DNA of 63,556 nt from Methylobacterium bullatum (GTDB taxonomy: Bacteria > Pseudomonadota > Alphaproteobacteria > Rhizobiales > Beijerinckiaceae): assembly GCF_014845095.1 (NCBI RefSeq), contig NZ_NKUG01000102.1, positions 1 through 63,556 on the forward strand, given 5' to 3'. Positions within the stretch are counted from its first letter, which is position 1, and the number at the start of each line of letters is the position of its first letter. The translations under genes were made by a program, and so were the position numbers. Below, piece by piece: positions 1 through 8,161 of the stretch. The notes under the pieces are model-generated. The model saw only the letters and a program-made list of their open reading frames with translations, was not told the origin of the DNA and ran no database searches.

Positions 1-211
1 CATGCCAAACCAACGCTGAAAGCAACGTTCGGTGCCGTTCTGTTAGGCGCTCTAAAGTAATCCCGCCGCCGGTGCTTATTCCGAGGGCAGTGAAGGGTTT
101 CTCAATCGCGATGGTGTAACGGGAAGACATGAGGGGGCGTCCCGCGTCGGACCGATCCCGCCATCCGGTGGCTTTCGGCCTCGGATTTCGACTGTCCGGG
201 GACCGACGACG

Positions 212-1723
212 ATGCGCCTGCGACTGAGGTTGGATGGACGCGCCCCCCGCCGCTGGCATCTCCGCCTTCTGGAACGGCTCGCAGCACTTACCGGGCTCGA
301 AGTGGAAGTCGACCGCTCGCCGGGGCCGGGGGGGCTGCCGGACAATGCCGCGCTGCTGTTCCGCCTCGAAGCTCTGCTGAACCGGCTGTCCCTCGGCGGT
401 CTGTCCGCCCCCGTCCCGGGAAGCGCATTCGCTGCTTATCCCGAGCCCACGGCGGGCGCGTCCTGCATCCTCGATCTTTGCGGCGATGCGGAGGGCGGCC
501 CGGACCTTCCGGTCTGGCGCCTCGGCTTCGACGGCGTGGCGGGAGAGGGCGCGCTTCTCGCGGCGCTTCTCGCCGGCCGCTCCCCCGTGGCGGCCCTTTC
601 CACGGATGGCAGGATCATCGCCTCCGGGCGCTTCGGCGCCGAGGATCGCGGCACCATGCTCACCGCGTTCGAGGACGGGCTGATCCGCAGTATCACGCTC
701 ATCGTCGGCGCGCTTTCGGGCGCCCGGCCGCTTCTCCGGGACGGCGTCCCGGTGGCGCCGGAGGCGCCCGCCCTGACCGTGAAGACGATCGGCACCCGCG
801 CCGCGAAGATGGCGGCGCGGCTCGTCGTCCGCCGCCTCTATTACCTTTGCTATCGCGCCCCCCATTGGCGCGTCGGCTGGCGTCGGTTGGCCGGCCCGGA
901 TCTCGTGGACCTGCGTGCGCATCCTTCGTCCGGCTGGCACGACCTGGCGGATGACGGCCTGCGATTCTACGCCGATCCGTTCGGGATCGAGCACGAGGGC
1001 CGTACCATCCTCTTCGTCGAGGATTTCCCGCACGCGACGGGCAAGGCGCTGATCTCGGCTGTGGCCTTCGATGGGAACGGACCCATCGGAACGCCGGTCC
1101 CCGTGCTGGAGGAGCCGTATCACCTGTCCTATCCGTTCGTGTTCGAGCGCGACGGGTCGTTCTGGATGATCCCGGAGAGCTGCGCCAACGGCACGGTCGA
1201 CCTCTACCGGGCCACGGCCTTTCCGGGCGGCTGGGTCAAGGAAGCGACGCTGCTCAGCGGCATCACCGCCAGCGATCCGACCCTGCTGGAGCGGGACGGC
1301 CGCTGGTGGATGTTCGCGACGGTGCGCGATCAGGCCGCCGATGTCGGCGGAGGGACGGTGCTCGGCTCCTACCACGACAGCCTGCATCTCTGGTCGGCGC
1401 CGGACTTCCGAGGTCCCTGGACGCCGCACGCCCGCAATCCGGTCCTCATCGACATCGCCTCGGCGCGGCCGGCGGGACGCATCGTCGAACGGGACGGCGC
1501 CCTGATCCGCCCGGTCCAGGATTGCCGCCTGGGTTATGGCGAGGCCCTGGCGCTGGCGCGGATCGACCGCCTCGACGACGAGGGTTACGCGCAGACCGTG
1601 GAGACGATCCTGCGCTCGGGCCCGCTCTTTCCCGGCACCCGTCTCCACACCCTCAACCGGACTTCGACCTTCGAGTTCATCGACGGCTCGGCCCGCTCCC
1701 CCCGTTGGCGCAGGGGGCGATAG
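212..1723 (+). CDS. GINT1-like beta-propeller protein with N-terminal formyltransferase-like half (putative glycan/polysaccharide transferase)
   Basis: The protein has 503 residues. The C-terminal half (about 245-490) carries repeated D-P and W-blade motifs, including YADPFGIEHEGRTILFVEDF at about 253-272, ASDPTLLERDGRWWMF and a W-S-A-P-D blade. This is the five-bladed propeller fold seen in the N-terminal region of plant glucosaminyl inositolphosphorylceramide transferase and in GH43/GH32-like proteins. The first 200 residues resemble the formyltransferase-like domain often fused to it. Such proteins usually sit in surface-glycan contexts, but no polysaccharide cluster is visible here. There is no signal peptide. 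The start is the first ATG of the frame, with only a weak ribosome site. Substrate and activity are unknown, and the function is inferred from fold alone. Confidence 0.65.
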   Translation: MRLRLRLDGRAPRRWHLRLLERLAALTGLEVEVDRSPGPGGLPDNAALLFRLEALLNRLSLGGLSAPVPGSAFAAYPEPTAGASCILDLCGDAEGGPDLPVWRLGFDGVAGEGALLAALLAGRSPVAALSTDGRIIASGRFGAEDRGTMLTAFEDGLIRSITLIVGALSGARPLLRDGVPVAPEAPALTVKTIGTRAAKMAARLVVRRLYYLCYRAPHWRVGWRRLAGPDLVDLRAHPSSGWHDLADDGLRFYADPFGIEHEGRTILFVEDFPHATGKALISAVAFDGNGPIGTPVPVLEEPYHLSYPFVFERDGSFWMIPESCANGTVDLYRATAFPGGWVKEATLLSGITASDPTLLERDGRWWMFATVRDQAADVGGGTVLGSYHDSLHLWSAPDFRGPWTPHARNPVLIDIASARPAGRIVERDGALIRPVQDCRLGYGEALALARIDRLDDEGYAQTVETILRSGPLFPGTRLHTLNRTSTFEFIDGSARSPRWRRGR

Positions 1724-1729
1724 CCCGGC

Positions 1730-2917
1730 TCAGACGGTCTTGGTGCGCCCGATCGCCGGTCCGCGCGGCTTGGCGAAGGCCGTGCGCAGCAGGTGGAGGG
1801 CGTGCAGGCCGTAGCGGCCCACGCGGTTGCGCAGGCGCCGCAGGGTCCATACCGCACCGCTGCCGACCGTGATCTGGCGGGCATAGAGGCTCGCCTGAAG
1901 GCATTGCCGGTCGGAGGTCTGCTTGATCGGGTCGGCGTAGAATTCGGCGATCTTGTCCTTGCCCATTCCCTGGGTGGCGAACCAGCGCGGCAGATGCTCG
2001 GAGCAGAGCCGGTCGACATCGGTCAGCACCTTTCCGATCCCGGTCCCGGGGATCGGACAGGGGGTCAGGAAGGCGTCGCCGAGGAGCACGACCCCGTCGC
2101 GTTCCGCATCGGCCGCCTGGACGACGTCGATGGGGCGCATCTCCACGGGGCCCGTGACCGTGAGGTCCGGGCAGAGGCGGGCGAGGCCGGGCATGGCCTG
2201 CCGCATCAGCGCCTCGGGCGATTTGCGGAACTCCTTCACCCAGGGATCGGAGAGTGCGCGGTAGACGAAGAGATTGGCCCGCATCGTCGCGCCGATGGGA
2301 AAGAGCGTGACATAGGCCACCGCATTGTCCGCGCTCTCGCCGTAATAGGTGAGGGATTCGAAGCCGAAGGACGAGGGCGGGGCCGCCATGTCGAAGCCGA
2401 AGCACAGGGAGTGCTTCTCGCTGATCATGGTCCTGCCGATACCGACCTTGCGCCGGAGCACGTCGCCGAGGCCGGTGGCCAGGAGAACCAGCCGCGCGGT
2501 GCGCACGCTGCCATCGGCGAGGGTGACCGTCTGCCGTTCCGGGCCGGTCTCGATCTCCGCCACGCGCCCGATCACCAGGGGCGAGGAGGCGGGCAGGGCG
2601 CCGCGCAGGTCGTTGATGAGGGGCGTGTAATGGACGCCGTATTCGCGCACGGCATGCCGCGAGACCAGATGGCCGAAGCGCGTGACGCAGACCTCGTCCA
2701 CCGGCGTCGTCACGGCCCGCGCCAGTTCGCCGAAGCCGAGCTTCTCGAACAGGTCCATCTGCGGCACGCCGAGCTTTTCCGCCCGGAAGTCGGGGGGATA
2801 GACCGCGTGAGTGTCGATGATCGCCGTGTCGTAACCGGCCCTGGTGAGCGCAATGGTCGCGGTAGTCCCGGCGAGGCCTGCTCCGATGACGATGACGTCG
2901 TGGTGGATCTCAGACAT
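1730..2917 (-). CDS. FAD-dependent oxidoreductase/monooxygenase (UbiH or geranylgeranyl-reductase-like)
   Basis: This 395-residue flavoprotein starts at the ATG preceded by GGGAGG. The frame stays open upstream but lacks conserved sequence there. The N-terminus has the Rossmann dinucleotide site VIVIGAGLAGTTAT and the acidic end of beta-2 (AIIDTH). A second FAD-contact motif, VVLLGDAFLTPCPIPGTGIG, lies about 290 residues in and is typical of p-hydroxybenzoate-hydroxylase-fold enzymes. No transmembrane segment is obvious. It converges tail-to-tail with the propeller gene, 6 bp away, so the two are not co-transcribed. The substrate cannot be told from sequence. Halogenase-like or carotenoid/quinone-modifying roles are alternatives. 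Confidence 0.75.
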   Translation of the reverse strand: MSEIHHDVIVIGAGLAGTTATIALTRAGYDTAIIDTHAVYPPDFRAEKLGVPQMDLFEKLGFGELARAVTTPVDEVCVTRFGHLVSRHAVREYGVHYTPLINDLRGALPASSPLVIGRVAEIETGPERQTVTLADGSVRTARLVLLATGLGDVLRRKVGIGRTMISEKHSLCFGFDMAAPPSSFGFESLTYYGESADNAVAYVTLFPIGATMRANLFVYRALSDPWVKEFRKSPEALMRQAMPGLARLCPDLTVTGPVEMRPIDVVQAADAERDGVVLLGDAFLTPCPIPGTGIGKVLTDVDRLCSEHLPRWFATQGMGKDKIAEFYADPIKQTSDRQCLQASLYARQITVGSGAVWTLRRLRNRVGRYGLHALHLLRTAFAKPRGPAIGRTKTV

Positions 2918-3118
2918 CCAGAACCTCCCGCCCGAGCCCGAATGGGCCGCCTCTCCTCCGCCCCGTGCGTCTGCCGTGCCATTTTGGCACCCATTCGCGG
3001 CGCAGGCGGGTCGGGACAACCCCTCGCAGCAGGGCATATGCCGCCCGCTCCGTCCCGATCAAGGTGCGCCGTCAGCCTAAAGAATCCGTGCGGTTAACAC
3101 TGCAGTTTCGAGCCGGGC

Positions 3119-3157
3119 CGGCAAGTTACGTCGGCGAGTTACCTCGGCGAGTTACCT
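3119..3157. repeat. 13-bp tandem repeat carrying stop codons in three frames
   Basis: Three copies of a 13-bp unit (CGGCRAGTTACST) lie head to tail, followed by a fourth partial copy. Read on the minus strand each unit contains TAA. Because 13 is not a multiple of three, the stops fall in all three frames (3152-3154, 3139-3141, 3126-3128). The first of these ends the histidine kinase gene. The array therefore acts as a three-frame translational stop at the end of the operon. Confidence 0.8.
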
Positions 3158-4552
3158 CGGCAAGTCGAGCCGCGCGCGAAGACCATGGAAGCTTCCGCGG
3201 TCGAGACGAAGCGTGCCGCCATAGAGTTCGGCCAGTTCCGTGGTGATCGACAGGCCGAACCCGTGGCCGGGCACGGTCTCGTCCAGGCGTTTGCCGCGCC
3301 CGAGAACCCCGGCGGCTGCGTCCGCGTCGAGGCCCGGCCCGTCATCCTCGACCGTGATGGTGACGCCCCGTTGGTTGAGCGCGGCAGCGATCCGGACCCG
3401 CGCCCGGCACCAGCGGCAGGCATTGTCGATGAGGTTGCCGAGCATCTCGTCGACGTCCTGGCCGTCGCAGGCCACCGCGATGCCGTCCGCCACCTCCACC
3501 GAAAAGGCGATGCCCTTCTCGGCATAGAGCCGCGCGAAGGTGGAGCGGAGATCGGCCACGGGCGCCTCCAGCGCCGTCCTCTCGCGGGTGGCCCCGCCCA
3601 GGGCCGCCGAGCGGGCGCGGCGCAGATGATGGCGGATCTGCCCGTCCATGCCCGAAACCAGAGTCGTGAGCCGGCCGTCGGGATCGCGCTCCCCGTCCCG
3701 CAGCGCCATGGTCAGGGTCGCGAGCGGCGTCTTCAATCCGTGGGCGAGGTTGGCCACATGGGTGCGTGCCCGTTCGAGATTCGCCGCGTTTTCGCCGAGC
3801 AGCGCGTTCACCTCGCGGACCAGGGGGCGGATCTCCGCCGGCTGCGTCTCCGGCACCTGTGCGCGCTTGCCCGCGCGAATCTCGGCGAGGTCCCGGCGCA
3901 GGCGTTCCAGCGGTCGGAGGCCCAGGCGCACCTGCACGACGAGGCCGGCGAGAAGGCAGAGGCCGAGCACGGCCAGGATCAGCGCCAGGGTGAGGCTCGC
4001 CTCGCGGACGGGGCCGCGCAGGGCCGCCACGGGCGCGGAAGCGACGATCGTCGCCGGGCCGATCCCCGCCGCATCCGGCAGGGCGAGGATGCGCAGGATC
4101 ACCGGGTTGCCCCAGGGGTCGACGGCGTCGCCTGGGCGGGGACGGTCGCGGTGGCGGCCCCCGCCATCCGGCCGGTCGTCTTCCGGAACGGTGAGGTCGC
4201 GGCCTTCCAGGGAGCCGGAGCGGAGGAGCGCGTCGCCCTGCCGGACCTGCCAGGACCAGCCCGACCGGTCGCGGTCGAAGGGCGGGCCGTCGAGGTTGCG
4301 CCCGAGGGCGAGGCGGCCGTCGCGGCCCCGTTCCAGGCTGGAGGCGATGGCGACGATCTGGCTGTCGAGGCGGCTGTCGAGCTGGCCGCGCACGAAGCGG
4401 TGCAGGATGAAGCCGATGGCGACCCCCGCCACCACGAGGGCCACGGTGACGAGGACGAGGGCGGCGAGGATCAGCCGCCGCTGCAGGGAGCCGCGATGCG
4501 CATGAGGCGCCCCGTGGGGAGCCGGTCCGTGGGGAGGTCGCGGCCGGGTCAT
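3152..4552 (-). CDS. Sensor histidine kinase (PhoQ-like, EnvZ/OmpR class)
   Basis: This 466-residue membrane kinase has a His-rich cytoplasmic N-terminus (several H within residues 8-19), TM1 at about 28-50, a periplasmic loop to about 186 and TM2 at about 187-209. A HAMP-like linker follows, then the H-box NLAHGLKTPLATL with phosphoacceptor H271. The N-box (NLIDNACRW), the G1 motif (EDDGPGL) and the G2 motif (GHGFGLSI) form an intact ATPase domain. The LAHGLKTPL variant is typical of PhoQ homologues of alphaproteobacteria. The ATG overlaps the stop of the response-regulator gene by 4 bp (ATGA), so the pair is translationally coupled. The His-rich tail hints at a metal or acid signal, which is inference only. 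Confidence 0.9.
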   Translation of the reverse strand: MTRPRPPHGPAPHGAPHAHRGSLQRRLILAALVLVTVALVVAGVAIGFILHRFVRGQLDSRLDSQIVAIASSLERGRDGRLALGRNLDGPPFDRDRSGWSWQVRQGDALLRSGSLEGRDLTVPEDDRPDGGGRHRDRPRPGDAVDPWGNPVILRILALPDAAGIGPATIVASAPVAALRGPVREASLTLALILAVLGLCLLAGLVVQVRLGLRPLERLRRDLAEIRAGKRAQVPETQPAEIRPLVREVNALLGENAANLERARTHVANLAHGLKTPLATLTMALRDGERDPDGRLTTLVSGMDGQIRHHLRRARSAALGGATRERTALEAPVADLRSTFARLYAEKGIAFSVEVADGIAVACDGQDVDEMLGNLIDNACRWCRARVRIAAALNQRGVTITVEDDGPGLDADAAAGVLGRGKRLDETVPGHGFGLSITTELAELYGGTLRLDRGSFHGLRARLDLPR

Positions 4553-5217
4553 GCCGCCTCCCCCGGCACCAGTTGGTAGCCGTGGCCGCGCACGCCCTCG
4601 ATCCGGGCCGGCGCGATCTTGCGGCGCAGGCGCGTGATGATGACCTCCACGGAGTTCGAATCGACCTCCGCGTCGCCGTCATAGACCCGCTCGATCAGCT
4701 GGCCACGGGGCACCACCCCGTCCTTGCGCAGGATCAGGCAGGAGAGCACCCGCCATTCGAGCCCGGTCAATTTCAGGGGTAGGCCATCCCGCTCGAACGT
4801 GCCGAGGCCGGCATCGTAGGTGAGAGGCCCGCAGACGATCCGGTTGGCCCCGTGCGCCGAGGCGCGGCGCACCAGGGCCCGCAGGCGGATGACGAGTTCC
4901 TCCACCCGGAACGGCTTCACGAGATAATCGTCCGCCCCCGCCTTGAAGCCCGCGACCTTGTCGCTCCAGCCGTCCCGCGCGGTGAGGATCAGCACAGGCA
5001 CGGTCCGCCCGGCGGCCCGCCAGGCCTGAAGCACCGAGACGCCGTCGCGCTTGGGCAGGCCGAGATCGAGCACCACGGCGTCGTAGGTCTCCGTTTCGCC
5101 GAGATGCTGGCCGTCCTCGCCGTTGACCGCGTGGTCGAGGGCGAAGTTCTCGGCGCGCAGGGCCTTGGCGATCTCGGCGGCGAGGGCCGCATCGTCCTCC
5201 ACCAGAAGGAGCTTCAT
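4549..5217 (-). CDS. OmpR/PhoP-family response regulator
   Basis: This 222-residue regulator has an N-terminal receiver domain with acidic residues E7-D9, phosphoacceptor D51 (VVLDLGLP) and the conserved lysine in YLVKPF. The C-terminal winged-helix domain (about 125-220) includes the SNSVEVIITRLRRKI recognition-helix region. It is the upstream gene of a two-gene operon with the sensor kinase. A divergent gap of 155 bp separates it from a PepSY-like gene and contains a PhoP-box-like direct repeat (5273-5289). Autoregulation and control of the divergent genes are therefore likely. The sequence and layout match PhoP of the PhoPQ type. The physiological signal is not visible. Confidence 0.92.
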   Translation of the reverse strand: MKLLLVEDDAALAAEIAKALRAENFALDHAVNGEDGQHLGETETYDAVVLDLGLPKRDGVSVLQAWRAAGRTVPVLILTARDGWSDKVAGFKAGADDYLVKPFRVEELVIRLRALVRRASAHGANRIVCGPLTYDAGLGTFERDGLPLKLTGLEWRVLSCLILRKDGVVPRGQLIERVYDGDAEVDSNSVEVIITRLRRKIAPARIEGVRGHGYQLVPGEAA

Positions 5218-5272
5218 CGGAATCCGTATCCTTGGGGATGCAGGGGCAGCCCCGGCGCCTACGCGCCGCGCT

Positions 5273-5300
5273 TTAACCGGGGCTGAACCGCGCGGTTCAG
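5273..5300. promoter_or_regulatory. PhoP-box-like direct repeat overlapping an 18-bp perfect palindrome
   Basis: TTAACC at 5273-5278 and TGAACC at 5284-5289 are direct hexamers separated by 5 bp. On the other strand they read GGTTCA-N5-GGTTAA, close to the enterobacterial PhoP box (GGTTTA-N5-GGTTTA). The second hexamer is also the left arm of the perfect palindrome CTGAACCGCGCGGTTCAG at 5283-5300. The site lies between the divergently transcribed response regulator and the 219-residue PepSY-like gene, so it is a candidate binding site for the neighbouring regulator. The spacing and position are seen; binding is inferred. Confidence 0.55.
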
Positions 5301-5372
5301 ATCGGGTTGGAGGGGCGAGCCTAGAACGGCGTCAACCCGAGAGGGGATCCGCTTTTCCAGGACATCGACACC

Positions 5373-6032
5373 ATGACGACCGAGAAGACCATCGACGGAA
5401 CCGCCACCGAGATGCCGAGCCCCGCCGCCGCCCCGCGCCGCTCGCGCCGCGGCTGGATCGTCGGCGCCATCGCCGCTCCCCTCGCTTTCGGGGCCGTCGG
5501 CCTTTCCCTGGCGCAGAATACCGGCGTGACCCTCACCCCCGTCGCGCCGGTCACCGTCGCACAGCTCGCTCCTTCCGCCGCCATCGCGGCCAAGGGCGAG
5601 GTCGCGGAAATCTTCGGCAACAAGTTCATCCTGCAGGACGGCTCCGGCCGTGCCCTGGTCGAGACCGGCAAGCAGGGTGAAGGCGGCACGCTCGTTACCA
5701 AGGGTGAGGCAGTCACGGTGCAGGGCCGCTTCGAGAACGGCTTCCTCCACGCTACCCTCCTCACCCTGGCCGATGGCAAGACGGTGGTGCTCGGTCCGGC
5801 GCGCGGTCCGAAGCCCGGTGGCCTCGACTGGGCGAAGGACAAGGTCGGCCTCGGCCCCGAGATCGATGCACCCGCGCTCACCGCGAAGGTCGAGGCGGCC
5901 GGCTATTCCGACATCCGCGTCACCGGGCGCGGTCCGCGCCATCTCGACATGGCGGCCAAGGGCCAGGACGGGCGCGAGCGCCTGCTCCATGTCGGGTTCG
6001 ACGGCGACATTCGCGAGAAGCGCAGCTTCTGA
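5373..6032 (+). CDS. Membrane-anchored or secreted protein with OB-fold-like and PepSY-like parts
   Basis: The 219-residue product has an Arg-rich N-terminus (RRSRRGW) followed by one hydrophobic segment at about 28-50 that ends near an A-Q, consistent with a signal peptide or anchor. Residues 70-140 (KGEVAEIFGNKFILQDGSGRA and onward) resemble bacterial OB-fold domains. The C-terminal 60 residues (DAPALTAKVEAAGYSDIRVT ... DGDIREKRSF) resemble PepSY or beta-lactamase-inhibitor-like domains. It is divergent from the PhoP-like regulator and is probably its target. The next gene downstream has the same C-terminal pattern, so the two look like diverged tandem paralogues. Function unknown. Confidence 0.7.
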   Translation: MTTEKTIDGTATEMPSPAAAPRRSRRGWIVGAIAAPLAFGAVGLSLAQNTGVTLTPVAPVTVAQLAPSAAIAAKGEVAEIFGNKFILQDGSGRALVETGKQGEGGTLVTKGEAVTVQGRFENGFLHATLLTLADGKTVVLGPARGPKPGGLDWAKDKVGLGPEIDAPALTAKVEAAGYSDIRVTGRGPRHLDMAAKGQDGRERLLHVGFDGDIREKRSF

Positions 6033-6103
6033 CGATGACATTTCCCTCCCTCGGACCTCCGGGGGAGGGCTTGAGGCCTTCTCCATCATCGGGATCGACG
6101 ACA

Positions 6104-6526
6104 ATGCCAAAGACCGCGACCGCCACTGGAATCGTCTGGGCCGTCTTCGGCCATCGCCTCGCGCTGGAGGGGAACGGCACGAGGAGTCTCGCCGATCTCG
6201 GTCCCAAAGCGGTGTCGGAAGGGATGCCGAGGGTCGGCGACACCGTCACCGTCGAGGGCGAGGTCACGCCCTGCGAAATCAAGGTGTCCCGCCTCGTCCT
6301 CGCCGACGGCGCGGTGCGCATCATCGCGTGGCCGGAAAAGGGGCACGGCAAGGGCGATCCGGACACGGCGCTGCGCCTCGTCCGCGATGCCGGTTACCGC
6401 GTCGAAGGACCGCCGGTTCGCAAGCCGAGGCATTTCGAGATTCGCGGCATCCGGGACGGAGAGACCTTCGACGTCCATGTCCATGACGACCACGGAATCC
6501 GGAAAGAAAAGCGTATCGCGGTCTAG
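6104..6526 (+). CDS. Small OB-fold/PepSY-like protein, paralogue of the preceding gene
   Basis: The 140-residue product starts at the ATG of MPKTATATGIVWAVFGHRLA. An earlier in-frame start would add an unlikely Pro/Ser-rich leader. Its first 85 residues look like the OB-fold part of the upstream protein (GTVTVEG-like strands). The C-terminus (DTALRLVRDAGYRVEG, then FDVHVHDDHGIRKEKRIAV) aligns by eye with the end of the upstream protein (GFDGDIREKRSF). Unlike its neighbour it has no signal peptide, so it should be cytoplasmic. It probably shares the promoter region regulated by the divergent two-component system. Function unknown. Confidence 0.65.
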   Translation: MPKTATATGIVWAVFGHRLALEGNGTRSLADLGPKAVSEGMPRVGDTVTVEGEVTPCEIKVSRLVLADGAVRIIAWPEKGHGKGDPDTALRLVRDAGYRVEGPPVRKPRHFEIRGIRDGETFDVHVHDDHGIRKEKRIAV

Positions 6527-6731
6527 AAGCCGAGTATTCCACATACCGAATACACTGCTGATCTTGTCTGCCGTGCCGGGGCTTCGACGCTCACGCAGAA
6601 TTCAATCCCCGCCGAGGAACCTTCATTTCGGGCTGGGGTTTGCCGCTCCGATCGACCCGAGGCCTTGGCTCCCGAGCCAGTGACACGTGCCGATCGGTCC
6701 CCTTCATGACCTGCTTCGAAAGATCGATCGG

Positions 6732-8054
6732 ATGACGAGCGTGCCCGCCGCCGACCAGGATCGGGGTCGCGCCCCGTCGCAGCGGACGCTGCGCGGGCTC
6801 GATGCCCTCAACTTCTTCCTCGCCGACGTCCGGGACGGGCTCGGCCCCTATCTCGCCATCTACCTCATCGCCGTGCGCGGTCCCGACCAGGGCTGGAATG
6901 AGGCGACGACCGGAATGATCATGACGATCGCCGGCATTGCCGGGCTGATCGCGCAGACGCCGGCCGGGGCGCTGATCGACCGGACCAACCACAAGCGCGC
7001 CATCGTCATCGCCGGGGCGCTGGCTGTCACGGCGAGCTGCCTGCTCCTTCCCTTCGTCACGAATTTCTATCTGGTGGCCGCGACCCAGTCCGTCGCCGGC
7101 ATCGCCGGGGCGGTGTTCCCGCCGGCGCTCGCCGCGATCACCCTCGGCGTGGTGGGGCCGAAGATGTTCTCCAAGCGCATCGGCCGCAACGAGGGCTTCA
7201 ACCATGCGGGCAACGCGGTCTCGGCGGCCATTGCCGGATCGACGGCCTATTTCTTCGGGCCCATCGTGGTGTTCTGGCTGATGGCCGTGCTGGCGGTGCT
7301 GAGCGTCGGGGCCATGCTGATGGTGCCGGCCAAGGACATCGACGACGACCTCGCCCGCGGCCTCGACGAGACGGCGGGGGAGGGCGGCGAACAGGCATCC
7401 GGGATCAAGGCCCTGCTGCAGAACCGCACCCTGATGCTGTTCGCCCTGCTGGCCGCGATCTTCCACCTCTCCAATGCCGCAATGCTGACCTCGGTGGGCC
7501 AGTTGCTGACCAAGCTTTCGGGTAAGGAGAGCGCGACCTCGCTCATCTCGGTCTGCATCGTGGCCGCCCAGTTCGTCATGGTGCCGGTGGCGGTCTTCGT
7601 CGGCGCCAAGGCCGACGCGATCGGGCGCAAGCCGATCTTCCTCGTGGCCTTCGGCGTGCTCGCCATCCGGGGCGTGCTCTACACCTTCTCGGACAACCCG
7701 TTCTACCTCGTCGCCGTGCAACTCCTCGACGGGATCGGTGCCGGCATCTACGGCGCGCTCTTCCCCATCGTCGTCGCCGACCTCACCCGAGGCACCGGAC
7801 GGTTCAACGTCTCGCAGGGGGCCGTCGCGACGACGCAGGGGCTCGGCGCCTCGTTCTCGGCGACGCTGGCCGGTCTCATCATCGTGTCGGCGGGCTATTC
7901 GACAGCGTTCCTGGTCCTGGCGGCAATCGCGGCGGCGGGGTTCGTCCTCTACCTCGTCGCCATGCCGGAGACCTACGGGTTCGAGCCACCGACCTCGGCC
8001 TCGAAGCCCCCGGGCTCGGGCGGGTCGGAGGCGATGGCGGTCTCCCCCGCCTGA
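6732..8054 (+). CDS. Major facilitator superfamily transporter
   Basis: The product of about 440 residues has twelve predicted hydrophobic segments in two groups of six, split by a polar loop near residues 205-230 (DIDDDLARGLDETAGEGG). The MFS motif-A-like loop between TM2 and TM3 is DRTNHKRA. The second-half equivalent is KADAIGRKP. The N-terminus (LDALNFFLADVRDGLGPYLA) is typical of a small MFS group found in Hyphomicrobiales. I start at the ATG of MTSVPAADQ. An upstream GTG in frame would add 15 residues. No partner gene suggests a substrate, so drug, sugar or organic-acid export are all possible. Confidence 0.8.
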   Translation: MTSVPAADQDRGRAPSQRTLRGLDALNFFLADVRDGLGPYLAIYLIAVRGPDQGWNEATTGMIMTIAGIAGLIAQTPAGALIDRTNHKRAIVIAGALAVTASCLLLPFVTNFYLVAATQSVAGIAGAVFPPALAAITLGVVGPKMFSKRIGRNEGFNHAGNAVSAAIAGSTAYFFGPIVVFWLMAVLAVLSVGAMLMVPAKDIDDDLARGLDETAGEGGEQASGIKALLQNRTLMLFALLAAIFHLSNAAMLTSVGQLLTKLSGKESATSLISVCIVAAQFVMVPVAVFVGAKADAIGRKPIFLVAFGVLAIRGVLYTFSDNPFYLVAVQLLDGIGAGIYGALFPIVVADLTRGTGRFNVSQGAVATTQGLGASFSATLAGLIIVSAGYSTAFLVLAAIAAAGFVLYLVAMPETYGFEPPTSASKPPGSGGSEAMAVSPA

Positions 8055-8161
8055 CGGCGAGTCCGGCAGGACCGAAGCCGTCCAAACCCTCCGAGTTTTC
8101 AGACGACGCGCCCCCCTTTTTTCATCACCCCGCCGGCTCGAGCCGTGGCCGGGCGCGTCAC

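Noticed and set aside
1..211. End of a gene at the left window edge
   Set aside because: No frame entering from the edge is protein-like, and the remaining sequence has no recognisable feature.
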